DNA from: Cloacimonetes bacterium UBA5284
GTDB lineage: Bacteria; Cloacimonadota; Cloacimonadia; Cloacimonadales; Cloacimonadaceae
Length of the DNA: 31,205 nt
NCBI GenBank assembly: GCA_002410505.1
Contig: DHSO01000036.1
Span: forward strand, 1 to 31,205
Direction: 5' to 3'
The notes beneath the pieces are model-generated. The model was not told the DNA's origin. It made no database searches and saw only the letters and a list, made by a program, of their open reading frames with translations. Shown here one piece after another: positions 1-8,527 of this stretch; position 1 is the first letter of the stretch; each line of letters begins with the position of its first letter. A program made the translations under genes and the position numbers.

Positions 1-85
1 AACAAGGTGAGTTTTTGGGGTAAAAGATCGGGGTCCCCGAAAAGGAACAAGGTGAGTTTTTGGGGTGAAAAGTTCGGGGCCCCCG
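1..85. repeat. Two-copy direct repeat, 45-nt period
   Basis: Two near-identical copies of a roughly 40-nt unit lie at 1-39 and 46-85. Each starts AACAAGGTGAGTTTTTGGGG and ends in a G/C palindrome, CGGGGTCCCCG in the first copy and CGGGGCCCCCG in the second. They differ by one inserted base and a few substitutions. The array may continue left of the window. No coding potential is visible. It could be the end of an intergenic repeat family or a decayed mobile-element end; the sequence does not decide. Confidence 0.75.
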
Positions 86-96
86 CAAAATTGCGG
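83..96. repeat. Perfect 14-nt palindrome after the direct repeat
   Basis: CCGCAAAATTGCGG is a perfect inverted repeat (CCGCAA/TTGCGG with an AA centre) directly after the second direct-repeat copy. It could form a small hairpin. No T-run follows on either side, so it is not a convincing terminator. Confidence 0.5.
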
Positions 97-301
97 AGCC
101 ATTTTGTGGGGTAGAAAGAAACGAGATACAAAGCAATACAATTTTCAATGTACGATTAGTATTCAATCCGTCAGTCCTTATTTTCTGTAATAAGATTTAT
201 ATTATTTAGTATACATTTTATAGATTCAGGCGGTATTTAAGCTGTAACTGCAGCATTTTCCACCGGATTTATGAGCAATCTTTAAAAAATCAATTTTTTT
301 C
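97..301. other. A+T-rich non-coding stretch, no gene seen
   Basis: No open reading frame with a ribosome binding site, no RNA gene and no clear repeat was recognised in this A+T-rich stretch. Confidence 0.5.
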
Positions 302-331
302 TTGACAATAATCTGAGTGATGCATTTCTTG
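302..331 (+). promoter_or_regulatory. Promoter-like TTGACA-N20-CTTG element
   Basis: TTGACA at 302-307 is followed after 20 nt by CTTG (328-331), giving a TTTCTT hexamer at a 17-nt spacing. The same two-part pattern occurs at 578-607 and 18872-18901 ahead of genes. No gene with a ribosome binding site follows here; instead a strong terminator lies about 40 nt downstream. Any transcript would be a short RNA or a leader. Confidence 0.3.
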
Positions 332-370
332 TTTATAGCCTACAGACCCTACATAGAATGCCCTCCGAAT

Positions 371-409
371 CGTGGGGACACCGCCCGGTGCTCCCCACGT
401 TTTCTTTTT
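371..409 (+). terminator. Strong factor-independent terminator
   Basis: CGTGGGGA (371-378) pairs perfectly with TCCCCACG (392-399). Inside it, CACC pairs with GGTG, leaving a short GCCC loop and one bulged C. A T-rich tract, TTTTCTTTTT, runs from 400 to 409. This is a textbook intrinsic terminator for plus-strand transcription. It would end either a transcript entering from the left or a short one starting near 337. Confidence 0.85.
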
Positions 410-577
410 GCCCACAAATAGACGCGATTTTCTTTATTTCATTGCTTCCCCTATGCCTTAAGCTGTGCCGAAGCTGATATCATCCCATTATCAAGCAGTG
501 CTCACGCGATGATAACGGCTTTATATCTAGATCGGCACGGCTTCAGGCACGGGGGGAGATTGCTAGCTACAAAGTGC

Positions 578-607
578 TTGACAGCTCTTTCCCAATATCG
601 AAGCTTG
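578..607 (+). promoter_or_regulatory. Candidate promoter of the adhesin/helicase operon
   Basis: TTGACA at 578-583 is followed after exactly 20 nt by CTTG (604-607), matching 302-331 and 18872-18901. The hexamer begins 57 nt before the ATG at 635, a distance nearly equal to that at three other starts in the window. The -10 hexamer itself is weak, so the call rests on position and recurrence. Confidence 0.4.
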
Positions 608-634
608 AATTATCAACATAAAGGTGGAGATAAT

Positions 635-2353
635 ATGATCGCAACAGCCATTCCCGCGGCCGAAGTTTCGCGCTCTCGCATGGGTATTCTTCTCCTTTTT
701 ATGCTACTGCATTCTTTCTTGTGCGCTCAGATCGTTACAATCGGCGAAGGGGAATTGATAAATCAACATCTGCCCATAGAGCCTTTGGCACGCTACAGCT
801 ACACTCAGCAGCTTTTTCCCGCCACAGATATCCCTCTTTCGGGCAGCATCAGCCACATTGGGTTCAAGTATCAGATTTCCAGCCACATGTTTTTTGAAGG
901 CTGCAAAGCCTGGAAGATATATCTGGGTGAAATCTGTGCTGACAGCCTGTCGCAGTGGATTCCTGTGGATCAATTGAGCCTGGTCTTCGATTCCTGGCTT
1001 TCTGCCGATATGTTTGGTGGGGGTTTGCCGGGATCGGGCTGGCTGGTGATCCCGCTACAGCAGTCTTTTCACTATTCCGGAGAGCAAAATCTGGTGCTGG
1101 CAGTGGATGAGAACAGCAGTGGCTCCGGCAGTAGCGACGACGATTTTTTCTGCTGGACTCACAGCAATTCCAGTGCCATATATTATCAAAGCCTTAGCCA
1201 AAATCCCGATCCGCAAAATCCGCCAGAGACCTTTTACCATGTTGATGCACTGAACAATTTGAGATTGCATTTTTCTGGTGGAGGAGGGGCCACGGCGCCT
1301 TCAAATCTGCAGGGATACTATGTGGACAATTCCGTTCAGCTATCATGGGACGCGCCGGCGGGGGAAGTGACACTCTACCATCTGTATCGAGATGATCTCT
1401 TTTATTCCACTTGCACATCAAATCACTTTTGTGATAGCCAGGTGCAAGTGGGAGAAGAGTATAGCTATCATGTTCTGGCAGCATACGAAGATGGAAATGT
1501 ATCCGGACCATCGAACACTTTTCACATCGAGATTCCCGGCGCCGGGGCGCAGTATGTTTTATACAGTTCATTCGAAGATCTGGAGCCGTTTCAGACCCAT
1601 CTGGATGGCTATGTCAACCTGGATGAGGATGCTTCCTTCACCTGGATTCCGGATTCCTTTAGTTTTCCGGGTGCCGGGGAGAGATGGCCCTGGATCTCAT
1701 TTTCACCGGCGCAATGCACTCCGCCCCTGCAGATAAGCGCGCATTCCGGTAATACCATGATGGTGTCTGTCAGTGCGATCAATCCCCCCAATGACGACTG
1801 GCTGATCCTGCCCAATCTGAGGCCTGGAGCCGATTCCAAATTCAGTTTTTGGGCCCGGAGTCTGTATCCTGCCTACGGATTGGAGCGGCTGCGGGTGATG
1901 ATCTCCACCACCGGTAGGGAACCCGGGGATTTTAGCACTCTGCATGCCGAGAGTTTCATATCTGTCCCGGCGGATTGGACTTTTTACGAATACGATCTCA
2001 GCGCATATTTTGCCGATGACATCAATCTGGCATTGAATTGTGTATCCGTAAACGCGGCAATGCTGTGCATAGATGATCCGGCAGTGCTGGGTGTGAACGG
2101 ATGGGTGGAAGTGGAGGACGAGCTTGCCCCGGCATTTATTCAGGGACCAAATCCCGCCCGGCACAGCTTTGCTGTGAAACATGAAAAGCCCTTTGATCTG
2201 GAAGTGTATAACATTCGGGGACAAAGGATTCTGCGGGAGCGGAGCATAAAAGAATATCAATATCGGGGCGCAAAACTGAGTGCGGGAATCTATCTTTTGA
2301 AAGTGACATCCGAGGGAAGAAGTAGAATCCTGAAACAGGTGATATTGCCCTGA
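635..2353 (+). CDS. Secreted adhesin-like protein with T9SS C-terminal sorting domain
   Basis: A predicted surface or secreted protein of 572 aa. I chose ATG 635 because a clear ribosome binding site (GGTGGAG) sits just upstream and a signal peptide follows (hydrophobic stretch GILLLFMLLHSFLCA at about residues 17-31); the frame is open upstream to 509. After it come a beta-rich region resembling gingipain-type adhesin modules (about 33-215), a fibronectin type III-like domain (about 222-305, starting PSNLQGYYVDNSVQLSW), and a second cleaved-adhesin-like module (about 310-490, with DDWLILP and a C-terminal CIDD). The last 70 residues match type IX secretion sorting domains (GPNPARHSF...VYNIRGQ...LSAGIYLLKV...KQVILP). 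By family, such proteins cross the outer membrane by T9SS and lose this domain. The ligand is unknown. Its stop shares one base with the next gene's start. Confidence 0.85.
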   Translation: MIATAIPAAEVSRSRMGILLLFMLLHSFLCAQIVTIGEGELINQHLPIEPLARYSYTQQLFPATDIPLSGSISHIGFKYQISSHMFFEGCKAWKIYLGEICADSLSQWIPVDQLSLVFDSWLSADMFGGGLPGSGWLVIPLQQSFHYSGEQNLVLAVDENSSGSGSSDDDFFCWTHSNSSAIYYQSLSQNPDPQNPPETFYHVDALNNLRLHFSGGGGATAPSNLQGYYVDNSVQLSWDAPAGEVTLYHLYRDDLFYSTCTSNHFCDSQVQVGEEYSYHVLAAYEDGNVSGPSNTFHIEIPGAGAQYVLYSSFEDLEPFQTHLDGYVNLDEDASFTWIPDSFSFPGAGERWPWISFSPAQCTPPLQISAHSGNTMMVSVSAINPPNDDWLILPNLRPGADSKFSFWARSLYPAYGLERLRVMISTTGREPGDFSTLHAESFISVPADWTFYEYDLSAYFADDINLALNCVSVNAAMLCIDDPAVLGVNGWVEVEDELAPAFIQGPNPARHSFAVKHEKPFDLEVYNIRGQRILRERSIKEYQYRGAKLSAGIYLLKVTSEGRSRILKQVILP

Positions 2354-4842
2354 TGAGCGCGCTGGAAGATCTCCTCTGCAGCCTAGGCCAAGATCCTCGG
2401 CACGCGCGAACAATTGTATCCTCCCAAGTGTATGAAGCGCGCGCGGCGAAAAGGGAAGCGATACCGGAATACATTCACGAACACATCAAAGAAATCCTTG
2501 CCAAACAAGGGATTAGCGATCTGTATCTGCACCAGGTAGAAGCTTTGAACAAGGTTTTTGCCGGGCAAAACATCGTGATCAGCACGGGTGTATCCAGCGG
2601 CAAAAGCCTGGCCTATTGGCTGCCCATATTGCAGGAATTGATAAGCGGGACAAAGGCTAAAGCGTTGCTATTGTATCCTACCAAGGCCCTGGCTCAGGAT
2701 CAGGCGCAAAAACTGGCGGGATATTGCACTTCGCTGGCAGCGCTGGGGAAAGAGCGTATATTCAGCGCCATCTACGACGGTGATACACCCTCCAATCAGC
2801 GCAGTAAAATCCGCCGTCAGGCCGATGTAGTGGCCAGCAATCCGGATATGTTGCATCTGGGTATTCTGCCGCATCACCCCATGTGGTCATCATTTTTTTC
2901 GCGCCTGAAATATGTGGTGATCGATGAAGTACACTACTATCGGGGAGTCTTGGGATCGCATTTTGCCAATGTGCTGGCGCGGATGCAGCGGATCTGCCGC
3001 TTATACAATGTAAATCCCGTGTTTATCTGCACATCTGCCACATTGGGCAATGCCCGGGAACTGGCGGAAAATCTGATCGGAGCATCGGTGTGTGAGATTG
3101 CGGACGATGCCTCGGAGCAGGGAGAACGGCATTATCTGATCGTCAATCCGCCATTGGTGGAGCAAGATTTGGGCATCCGCCGCAGCTCTATGATGGAATC
3201 GGTCACATTGGCAAAACTGGCGCTTGCGCATCCCTTGCAGAGTATTCTTTTCAGCGTAACGCGGCGCAGTGTGGAAATGCTGCTGTTGCATATGCCGCAG
3301 GCCTTCAAAGAGAAGATCGCAACATATCGCAGCGGATATTTGCCCTCAGAACGCCGCAAGATAGAGAAAGACCTGCGAGAAGGGCGATTGAAGCTGATTA
3401 TTTCTACAAACGCGCTGGAATTGGGCATCGATATCGGAGGTCTGGATCTGGCCATCATCAATGGCTATCCGGGTTCTATCGCGGGACTTCGTCAGGAAGC
3501 GGGGCGCGCAGGCAGAAAAGGACGATCCGCCCTGGCAATCCTGGTGGCAGGCAGCAATCCTCTGGATCAGTACATCTGCCATCACCCGGAATATCTGTGG
3601 CAGACCAATCCGGAGCAGGCGCTGATCGATCCACAAAACACAGAGATACTGCTTCAACAACTGGAGTGCGCCATCTCCGAGCTTTCTTTCAAAGAAGGTG
3701 AAAGCTTTGGTAAGATGGAATATACGGAGCTGCAAGGCTATCTGGAAGTTTTGGAAACTGAGGGTAAAATTCGGCATGTGGGGCAAAAATATCTGGGCAT
3801 CACAGAGCGCTATCCGGCGGGTTCTGTCTCTTTGCGCAATGCCTCAGATGTGTATCCCATCCTGGCGAAAGAAGAGTGCATCGGATATGTGGATTCTGCC
3901 AGCGCGTTGTGGATGACGCATCCCAAAGCCATCTATCTGCACGCGGGGGACACCTGGATCGTGGAAGAGCTGGATTTGGAAAAGGGAGTGGTGAGGATAA
4001 AGCCTTTTGCCGCAGATTATTACACTCAAGCTCTGCAAGAAAGTGAATTGAATGTGCTGTCGCTGCAACGATCCCATCAGCACGATTGGGGACGCAAGCA
4101 TCTGGGGAAGGTGAGGGTAATTACTAAAGTAACCGGCTTCAAGAAGATTCGCTTTGGCAATATGGAAAACCTGGGGCTGGAAGATCTGGATCTGCCGGCG
4201 CGGGAATTGGATACGGTGGCATGGTGGATTTCGCTATCGCAAGCTGTGGTGGATTCAATCCGGCAAAAAGGATTGTGGAACAGCGACCCCAATAACTATG
4301 GCCCACAGTGGAAACACCTGAGTGCCACTATCCGGGAGCGGGATGGATATCGCTGCGTGAGCTGTGGTGCCAAAGAGAATGGTAAAGCATGGGATGTGCA
4401 TCACAAAGTGCCCTTCAGGAAATTCAGCAGCGCGCAAGCGGCCAACGATCCCGCCAATCTGGTGACGCTGTGCCCGCGATGTCACTACCAGGCAGAGCAG
4501 CGGGTGCGAATTCAGAGCGGAATCGCGGGTCTGGCCTATCTCATCCACAATCTGGCGCCTTTCTTTGTGATGTCCGATCCCTCTGATCTGGGCCTGCATT
4601 TTGAGCCGGAATCTCCTCTGGCGGATGGGGATCCTGTGATTGCCTTGTATGACATGGTTCCGGGGGGAATAGGCCTCAGCAAAAAGCTCTATGAGATTCA
4701 GGACAGGGTGCTGAAAGCGGCGCTGGATCAGGTGACAGATTGCCCTTGCGAAAGCGGCTGCCCGGCATGCGTGGGACCCGTGGCGGAAATGGGGGAGGGA
4801 GCTAAAGTACACGCTCGTGCCATTCTGGATGAAATGCTATAG
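2353..4842 (+). CDS. MrfA/YprA-like DEAH-box helicase with inserted HNH domain
   Basis: A superfamily 2 DNA helicase of 829 aa. It has a Q-motif-like YLHQVEA, Walker A TGVSSGKS (about residue 80), motif Ia LLLYPTKALAQDQ, the DEVH box (about 190), TSATLGN, and a second RecA domain ending in QEAGRAGRKGR (about 380). The C-terminus has the four-cysteine DUF1998 motif CPCESGCPAC (about 797-806), the metal-binding domain of MrfA/YprA helicases, which work in mitomycin-type lesion repair. Unusually, an HNH endonuclease-like module lies at about 660-712: RDGYRCVSCG, DVHHKVPF, then LCPRCH. Four cysteines (CVSC and CPRC) and the HH pair suit a zinc-bound beta-beta-alpha fold. Translation is probably coupled to the upstream gene (TGATG). 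The HNH may act in defense or repair; the helicase call is firm, the biological role inferred. Confidence 0.88.
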   Translation: MSALEDLLCSLGQDPRHARTIVSSQVYEARAAKREAIPEYIHEHIKEILAKQGISDLYLHQVEALNKVFAGQNIVISTGVSSGKSLAYWLPILQELISGTKAKALLLYPTKALAQDQAQKLAGYCTSLAALGKERIFSAIYDGDTPSNQRSKIRRQADVVASNPDMLHLGILPHHPMWSSFFSRLKYVVIDEVHYYRGVLGSHFANVLARMQRICRLYNVNPVFICTSATLGNARELAENLIGASVCEIADDASEQGERHYLIVNPPLVEQDLGIRRSSMMESVTLAKLALAHPLQSILFSVTRRSVEMLLLHMPQAFKEKIATYRSGYLPSERRKIEKDLREGRLKLIISTNALELGIDIGGLDLAIINGYPGSIAGLRQEAGRAGRKGRSALAILVAGSNPLDQYICHHPEYLWQTNPEQALIDPQNTEILLQQLECAISELSFKEGESFGKMEYTELQGYLEVLETEGKIRHVGQKYLGITERYPAGSVSLRNASDVYPILAKEECIGYVDSASALWMTHPKAIYLHAGDTWIVEELDLEKGVVRIKPFAADYYTQALQESELNVLSLQRSHQHDWGRKHLGKVRVITKVTGFKKIRFGNMENLGLEDLDLPARELDTVAWWISLSQAVVDSIRQKGLWNSDPNNYGPQWKHLSATIRERDGYRCVSCGAKENGKAWDVHHKVPFRKFSSAQAANDPANLVTLCPRCHYQAEQRVRIQSGIAGLAYLIHNLAPFFVMSDPSDLGLHFEPESPLADGDPVIALYDMVPGGIGLSKKLYEIQDRVLKAALDQVTDCPCESGCPACVGPVAEMGEGAKVHARAILDEML

Positions 4843-4905
4843 TGCTTCCAATCAGTTTCTCATTGACAGAAGAAGCTGATATGATTGTTTGACTTTTGAG
4901 GTGGA
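4843..4905 (+). promoter_or_regulatory. Short gap with candidate promoter of the defense operon
   Basis: TTGACA occurs at 4863-4868, and a TATGAT hexamer at 4880-4885 lies too close for normal spacing (11 nt). At 17-nt spacing only TGTTTG is found. TTGACA begins 43 nt before a small ORF at 4906 and 143 nt before the helicase. It is the only promoter-like element in the gap, so the operon may start here or be read through from the helicase upstream. Confidence 0.3.
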
Positions 4906-5028
4906 ATGGCCGAAATTAATGATGCGACTAAACGCTTGAAAGAGGCAACTGATCAGACCTTGGGAGTGTTAGGCGGATCATCTAGTTCTTTTTTGGGGAA
5001 TAGGGATGATGAGATTAGAAGACATTAA
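4906..5028 (+). CDS. Possible 40-aa small ORF overlapping the helicase start
   Basis: An ATG preceded by GAGGTGG opens a 40-codon frame starting MAEINDATKRLKEATDQ and ending TAA. Its last 23 nt overlap the start of the SNF2 helicase in another frame. It has an amphipathic, helix-prone N-terminal half and a serine/glycine patch. I recognise no family. It may be a leader ORF that couples helicase translation, a remnant of a lost gene, or chance. Confidence 0.25.
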   Translation: MAEINDATKRLKEATDQTLGVLGGSSSSFLGNRDDEIRRH

Positions 5029-8000
5029 GGCAGGAGCCCTGATTCAGGGTATTGAACCGGGAGGATTAGTGCGCATAGTCACCAGTGAACCTATTGGTGG
5101 AGATGCATACACCGTTTATTACAAGAAAAGCGATGGTTCTCTTCGAGAGCGCTTGATATATCGTTCTGATGAAGAAAACCTATCTATTGCAGTGGCTGGT
5201 AGGCCCTGGACATTCGATGCTCCTGGCGCTGAGTTCAAGCTCGCAGTAGAAGCCAACCGGATCAACCTGGCATATCTGTTTGATCCTATGATGGCTGTTC
5301 ACACATCCAATGTTGAGCCCCTCCCGCATCAGATCACAGCAGTTTACGAATCACTGCTTCCCAGGCAACCCCTGCGCTATATCCTTGCTGATGATCCGGG
5401 AGCAGGGAAAACTATAATGGCAGGACTGTATATGAGGGAACTCATCATGCGGGCTGATGCCAGGCGAATACTGGTTATTGCTCCGGGTTCCTTGGTAGAA
5501 CAGTGGCAGGATGAAATGTACGAGAAGTTCGGCCTTGATTTCTGTATTTTCTCACGTGATTTACAACAGCAATCCAGGGGCGGTAATCCCTTTGAAGACT
5601 ATGACTATATGATAGCCAGGATCGACATGATCTCCCGTGACGAGGATCTAGTTGAGAAGATCAAACAAAGCTACTGGGACCTGGTGGTAATAGACGAAGC
5701 TCACAAATGCTCAGCCTCCTGGTTCGGCAATGAGCTCAAGAAAACCAAACGCTACAGGCTGGCTGAAGAAGTAGGCGCTACCACCCGGCACCTCTTGCTG
5801 ATGACAGCTACTCCCCACAAGGGCAAGGATGAGGACTTCCAAACCTTTCTTGCTTTGCTCGATTCTGATCGTTTCTACGGTAAAACCAGAGACAGCGCTC
5901 ATTCGATTGATATCTCGGATCTACTGCGCCGTATGGTGAAGGAAGATCTCCTCAAATTCGATGGCACCCGCCTATTCCCAGAGAGAAAGGCTTATTCTGT
6001 GAACTATAAGCTGTCTGATCCTGAAGCAGAGCTATATCTTGCTGTCACAGAGTATGTGCGGGAAGAAATGAACAAAGCTGATCGCCTGAACGGTAAACAG
6101 AAAAACACCGTCGGCTTTGCCCTCACCATCTTGCAAAGGCGCCTCGCATCCAGCCCTGAGGCTATATACCAATCCCTGAAAAGAAGATTGGACAAGCTCA
6201 ATCGCAGGTTGGAGGAAGAAAAGCTCATTCAGAGAGGCGAACTGATCAGACAGCAAAAAGAGAATAGCATCGAGCTGCCGGATGATTTTGATGATGAGGA
6301 CTGGGATACTGAAGAGCGTGAAGAAAATGAAGAAGAGCTGGTGGACAGCGCTACCACAGCTCAGACCATCCAGGAACTGGAATCAGAGACCAATACCCTC
6401 AAGCGCCTCAATGAACAGGCCAAAGCACTACGTGACTCAGGCTTTGACCGTAAATGGGAAGAGCTTTCCAGTCTCTTTGAGAATAACCCGCATTTTAGGG
6501 ATGCCAATGGCAGTTTTCGCAAGTTGATCATTTTTACTGAGCATCGGGACACCTTGAATTACCTGTATGAGCGGCTCAGTGGCTTACTTGGCAGCCAGGA
6601 GGCGATCATCACCATCCATGGCGGCATTAAAAGAGAGGAAAGGCGTAAAGCCCAGGAGCAATTTAAAAACCATCCCCGAGTCAGGATACTCCTCGCCACC
6701 GATGCTGCTGGAGAAGGCGTAAACCTTCAGAATGCCAACCTGATGGTTAATTATGACTTGCCCTGGAATCCCAACCGGATCGAGCAACGCTTTGGACGTA
6801 TCCATCGCATCGGCCAAACGGAGGTTTGCCATCTTTGGAATATGGTGGCAGATGAGACCCGGGAAGGTGATGTATTTCAAACCCTTTTCACCAAGCTGGA
6901 AGCCCAAAGAGCTGCCTTGGGCGGCAGAGTTTTTGATATTCTGGGAGACGTATTTGAAGAAACAAGCCTCAAAGACCTGCTGATCGAAGCGATCCGCTAT
7001 GGGGATGACCCTGAGGTCAGGTCCAGGCTGTTTCAAGTGGTGGAAGGCGTTCTCGATACCGAGCACATCAGAGAGATCATCAGCCGCAATGCCCTGTGTG
7101 AAGAGGTTATAGATGAAAACCGTCTCTTTGCCGTGAAAGCCGAAATGGAGAAAGCTGAAGCACGAAAACTCCAGCCCTATTTCATTAAATCCTTTTTCTT
7201 GCAGGCTTTCAGCCAGTTAAAAGGCAACATTCGCCAGGTCCATAGCGAGGGCGAGCGTTGGGAAATCTCCTATGTTCCGGCCCAGATTCGTGAACGGGAC
7301 CGCCAGATTTCAGGCCGTAACCGCAGAAACATCAATCCAGTCACTCAGAAATACGAACGCATCTGTTTCGATAAACCCTTTGTGAGATTGCCCAACCGGG
7401 AAGCACCCATGGCCAGTTTCATCCATCCTGGGCACCCGCTGATGATGTCGATCACAGATATCATGCTGGAGGATCACCGCAACAAGCTGAGACAGGGAGC
7501 AATTCTTGTAGCCCCTCATGATGATAGCATAGATCCCAAAGCCATGCTGATCATAGAACACTCTGTAAAAGAAGGGGTCAACCGGGATAGGTGCATCTCA
7601 CGTCGTTTGCAGTTTGTCCAAATCGATGAACAGGGAGCGATCAGCAACGCGGGCTGGGCACCCCATCTCGATCTGGAGCCCATCTCAGATAGTGACTTCA
7701 TTCTGATAAAACATCTGCTGGCTGCCCAGTGGGTTTCATCCGAACTGGAAAGCCAGGCTCTGGCGTATGCCACCACCTACCTTGCCCCGGAGCATTTTTC
7801 GGAAGTGATGAAACGGAGGGAAAGACAGGTCACCAAGACCCTTGAAGCTGTTCATCAGAGGCTGGTGACCCAGATCAACTACTGGTCAGACCGCAAGATC
7901 AAGCTTCAGGATGACCAGGCTGCGGGTAAAAAGACCCGGATCAACATCGATAATGTCAGCCGCATCATTGACGAGCTGGATAACCGCCTCAAATCCCGCA

Positions 8001-8527
8001 CCAAAGAGCTCAACGAGATGCGCCATGTAGTCTCGGAGACTCCGGTCGTGATCGGTGGAGCGCTGATCATCCCTGCTGGTTTACTGGCACAATTGAAAGG
8101 GGAGGACACCTGGACCGCAGATGCCGAAGCCAGGAAGCAGATCGAGCTAAAAGCCATGCAGGTTGTGATGGACCACGAAAAGTTAAATGGTTGTGAAGTT
8201 TTTGATGTCTCTGCCCTGAATTGTGGCTGGGATGTTACCAGTATTCCCCCAGCAATCGATGGGAAAATGCCGGAAACCAGACACATCGAAGTAAAAGGCA
8301 GAACCAAAGGACAATCCACTATTACAGTTACACGCAATGAAGTTCTCTATGGTTTGAATCAGGCGGATAAATTCATCCTGGCGATAGTAGTGATAGATGG
8401 AGACAACTTTGAAGGACCCCATTATATCCGTAATCCCTTTACTCAAGAACCTGACTGGGCGGTTACCAGCATCAATCTAGATATCGCCAGTTTACTGAAG
8501 AAAGCATCAAAAAAGGAGGGATTATGA
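5006..8527 (+). CDS. SNF2-family helicase with DUF3883 C-terminal domain (defense, DrmD-like)
   Basis: A large superfamily 2 ATPase of 1173 aa, first gene of the coupled defense operon. The N-terminus (MMRLEDIKAGALIQGI) is typical of the defense-associated helicase group that includes DrmD of class 1 DISARM. It has Walker A DPGAGKT (K135), DEAH at 230-233, MTATPHKG, a second RecA domain with IIFTEHRDTL, and RFGRIHRIGQ near 600. An acidic Glu/Asp-rich, coiled-coil-prone insert lies at about 395-485. The C-terminus matches DUF3883, often attached to such helicases: GWDV (D1076) followed by IEVKG (E1095, K1097), the D...ExK arrangement of PD-(D/E)XK nucleases. Nuclease activity is inference. ATG 5006 or 5009 could be the start; GGGG and AGGG lie just upstream. 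Its TGA overlaps the next ATG (ATGA). Confidence 0.87.
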   Translation: MMRLEDIKAGALIQGIEPGGLVRIVTSEPIGGDAYTVYYKKSDGSLRERLIYRSDEENLSIAVAGRPWTFDAPGAEFKLAVEANRINLAYLFDPMMAVHTSNVEPLPHQITAVYESLLPRQPLRYILADDPGAGKTIMAGLYMRELIMRADARRILVIAPGSLVEQWQDEMYEKFGLDFCIFSRDLQQQSRGGNPFEDYDYMIARIDMISRDEDLVEKIKQSYWDLVVIDEAHKCSASWFGNELKKTKRYRLAEEVGATTRHLLLMTATPHKGKDEDFQTFLALLDSDRFYGKTRDSAHSIDISDLLRRMVKEDLLKFDGTRLFPERKAYSVNYKLSDPEAELYLAVTEYVREEMNKADRLNGKQKNTVGFALTILQRRLASSPEAIYQSLKRRLDKLNRRLEEEKLIQRGELIRQQKENSIELPDDFDDEDWDTEEREENEEELVDSATTAQTIQELESETNTLKRLNEQAKALRDSGFDRKWEELSSLFENNPHFRDANGSFRKLIIFTEHRDTLNYLYERLSGLLGSQEAIITIHGGIKREERRKAQEQFKNHPRVRILLATDAAGEGVNLQNANLMVNYDLPWNPNRIEQRFGRIHRIGQTEVCHLWNMVADETREGDVFQTLFTKLEAQRAALGGRVFDILGDVFEETSLKDLLIEAIRYGDDPEVRSRLFQVVEGVLDTEHIREIISRNALCEEVIDENRLFAVKAEMEKAEARKLQPYFIKSFFLQAFSQLKGNIRQVHSEGERWEISYVPAQIRERDRQISGRNRRNINPVTQKYERICFDKPFVRLPNREAPMASFIHPGHPLMMSITDIMLEDHRNKLRQGAILVAPHDDSIDPKAMLIIEHSVKEGVNRDRCISRRLQFVQIDEQGAISNAGWAPHLDLEPISDSDFILIKHLLAAQWVSSELESQALAYATTYLAPEHFSEVMKRRERQVTKTLEAVHQRLVTQINYWSDRKIKLQDDQAAGKKTRINIDNVSRIIDELDNRLKSRTKELNEMRHVVSETPVVIGGALIIPAGLLAQLKGEDTWTADAEARKQIELKAMQVVMDHEKLNGCEVFDVSALNCGWDVTSIPPAIDGKMPETRHIEVKGRTKGQSTITVTRNEVLYGLNQADKFILAIVVIDGDNFEGPHYIRNPFTQEPDWAVTSINLDIASLLKKASKKEGL

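Noticed and set aside
4255..4812. Minus-strand frame of 185 codons inside the HNH helicase
   Set aside because: Shadow of the sense gene, whose HNH and DUF1998 motifs are clear.
470..4882. Shared 11-mer GAAGCTGATAT at 470-480 and 4872-4882 as attachment-site repeat
   Set aside because: Too short, and does not flank the island; expected by chance at this scale.
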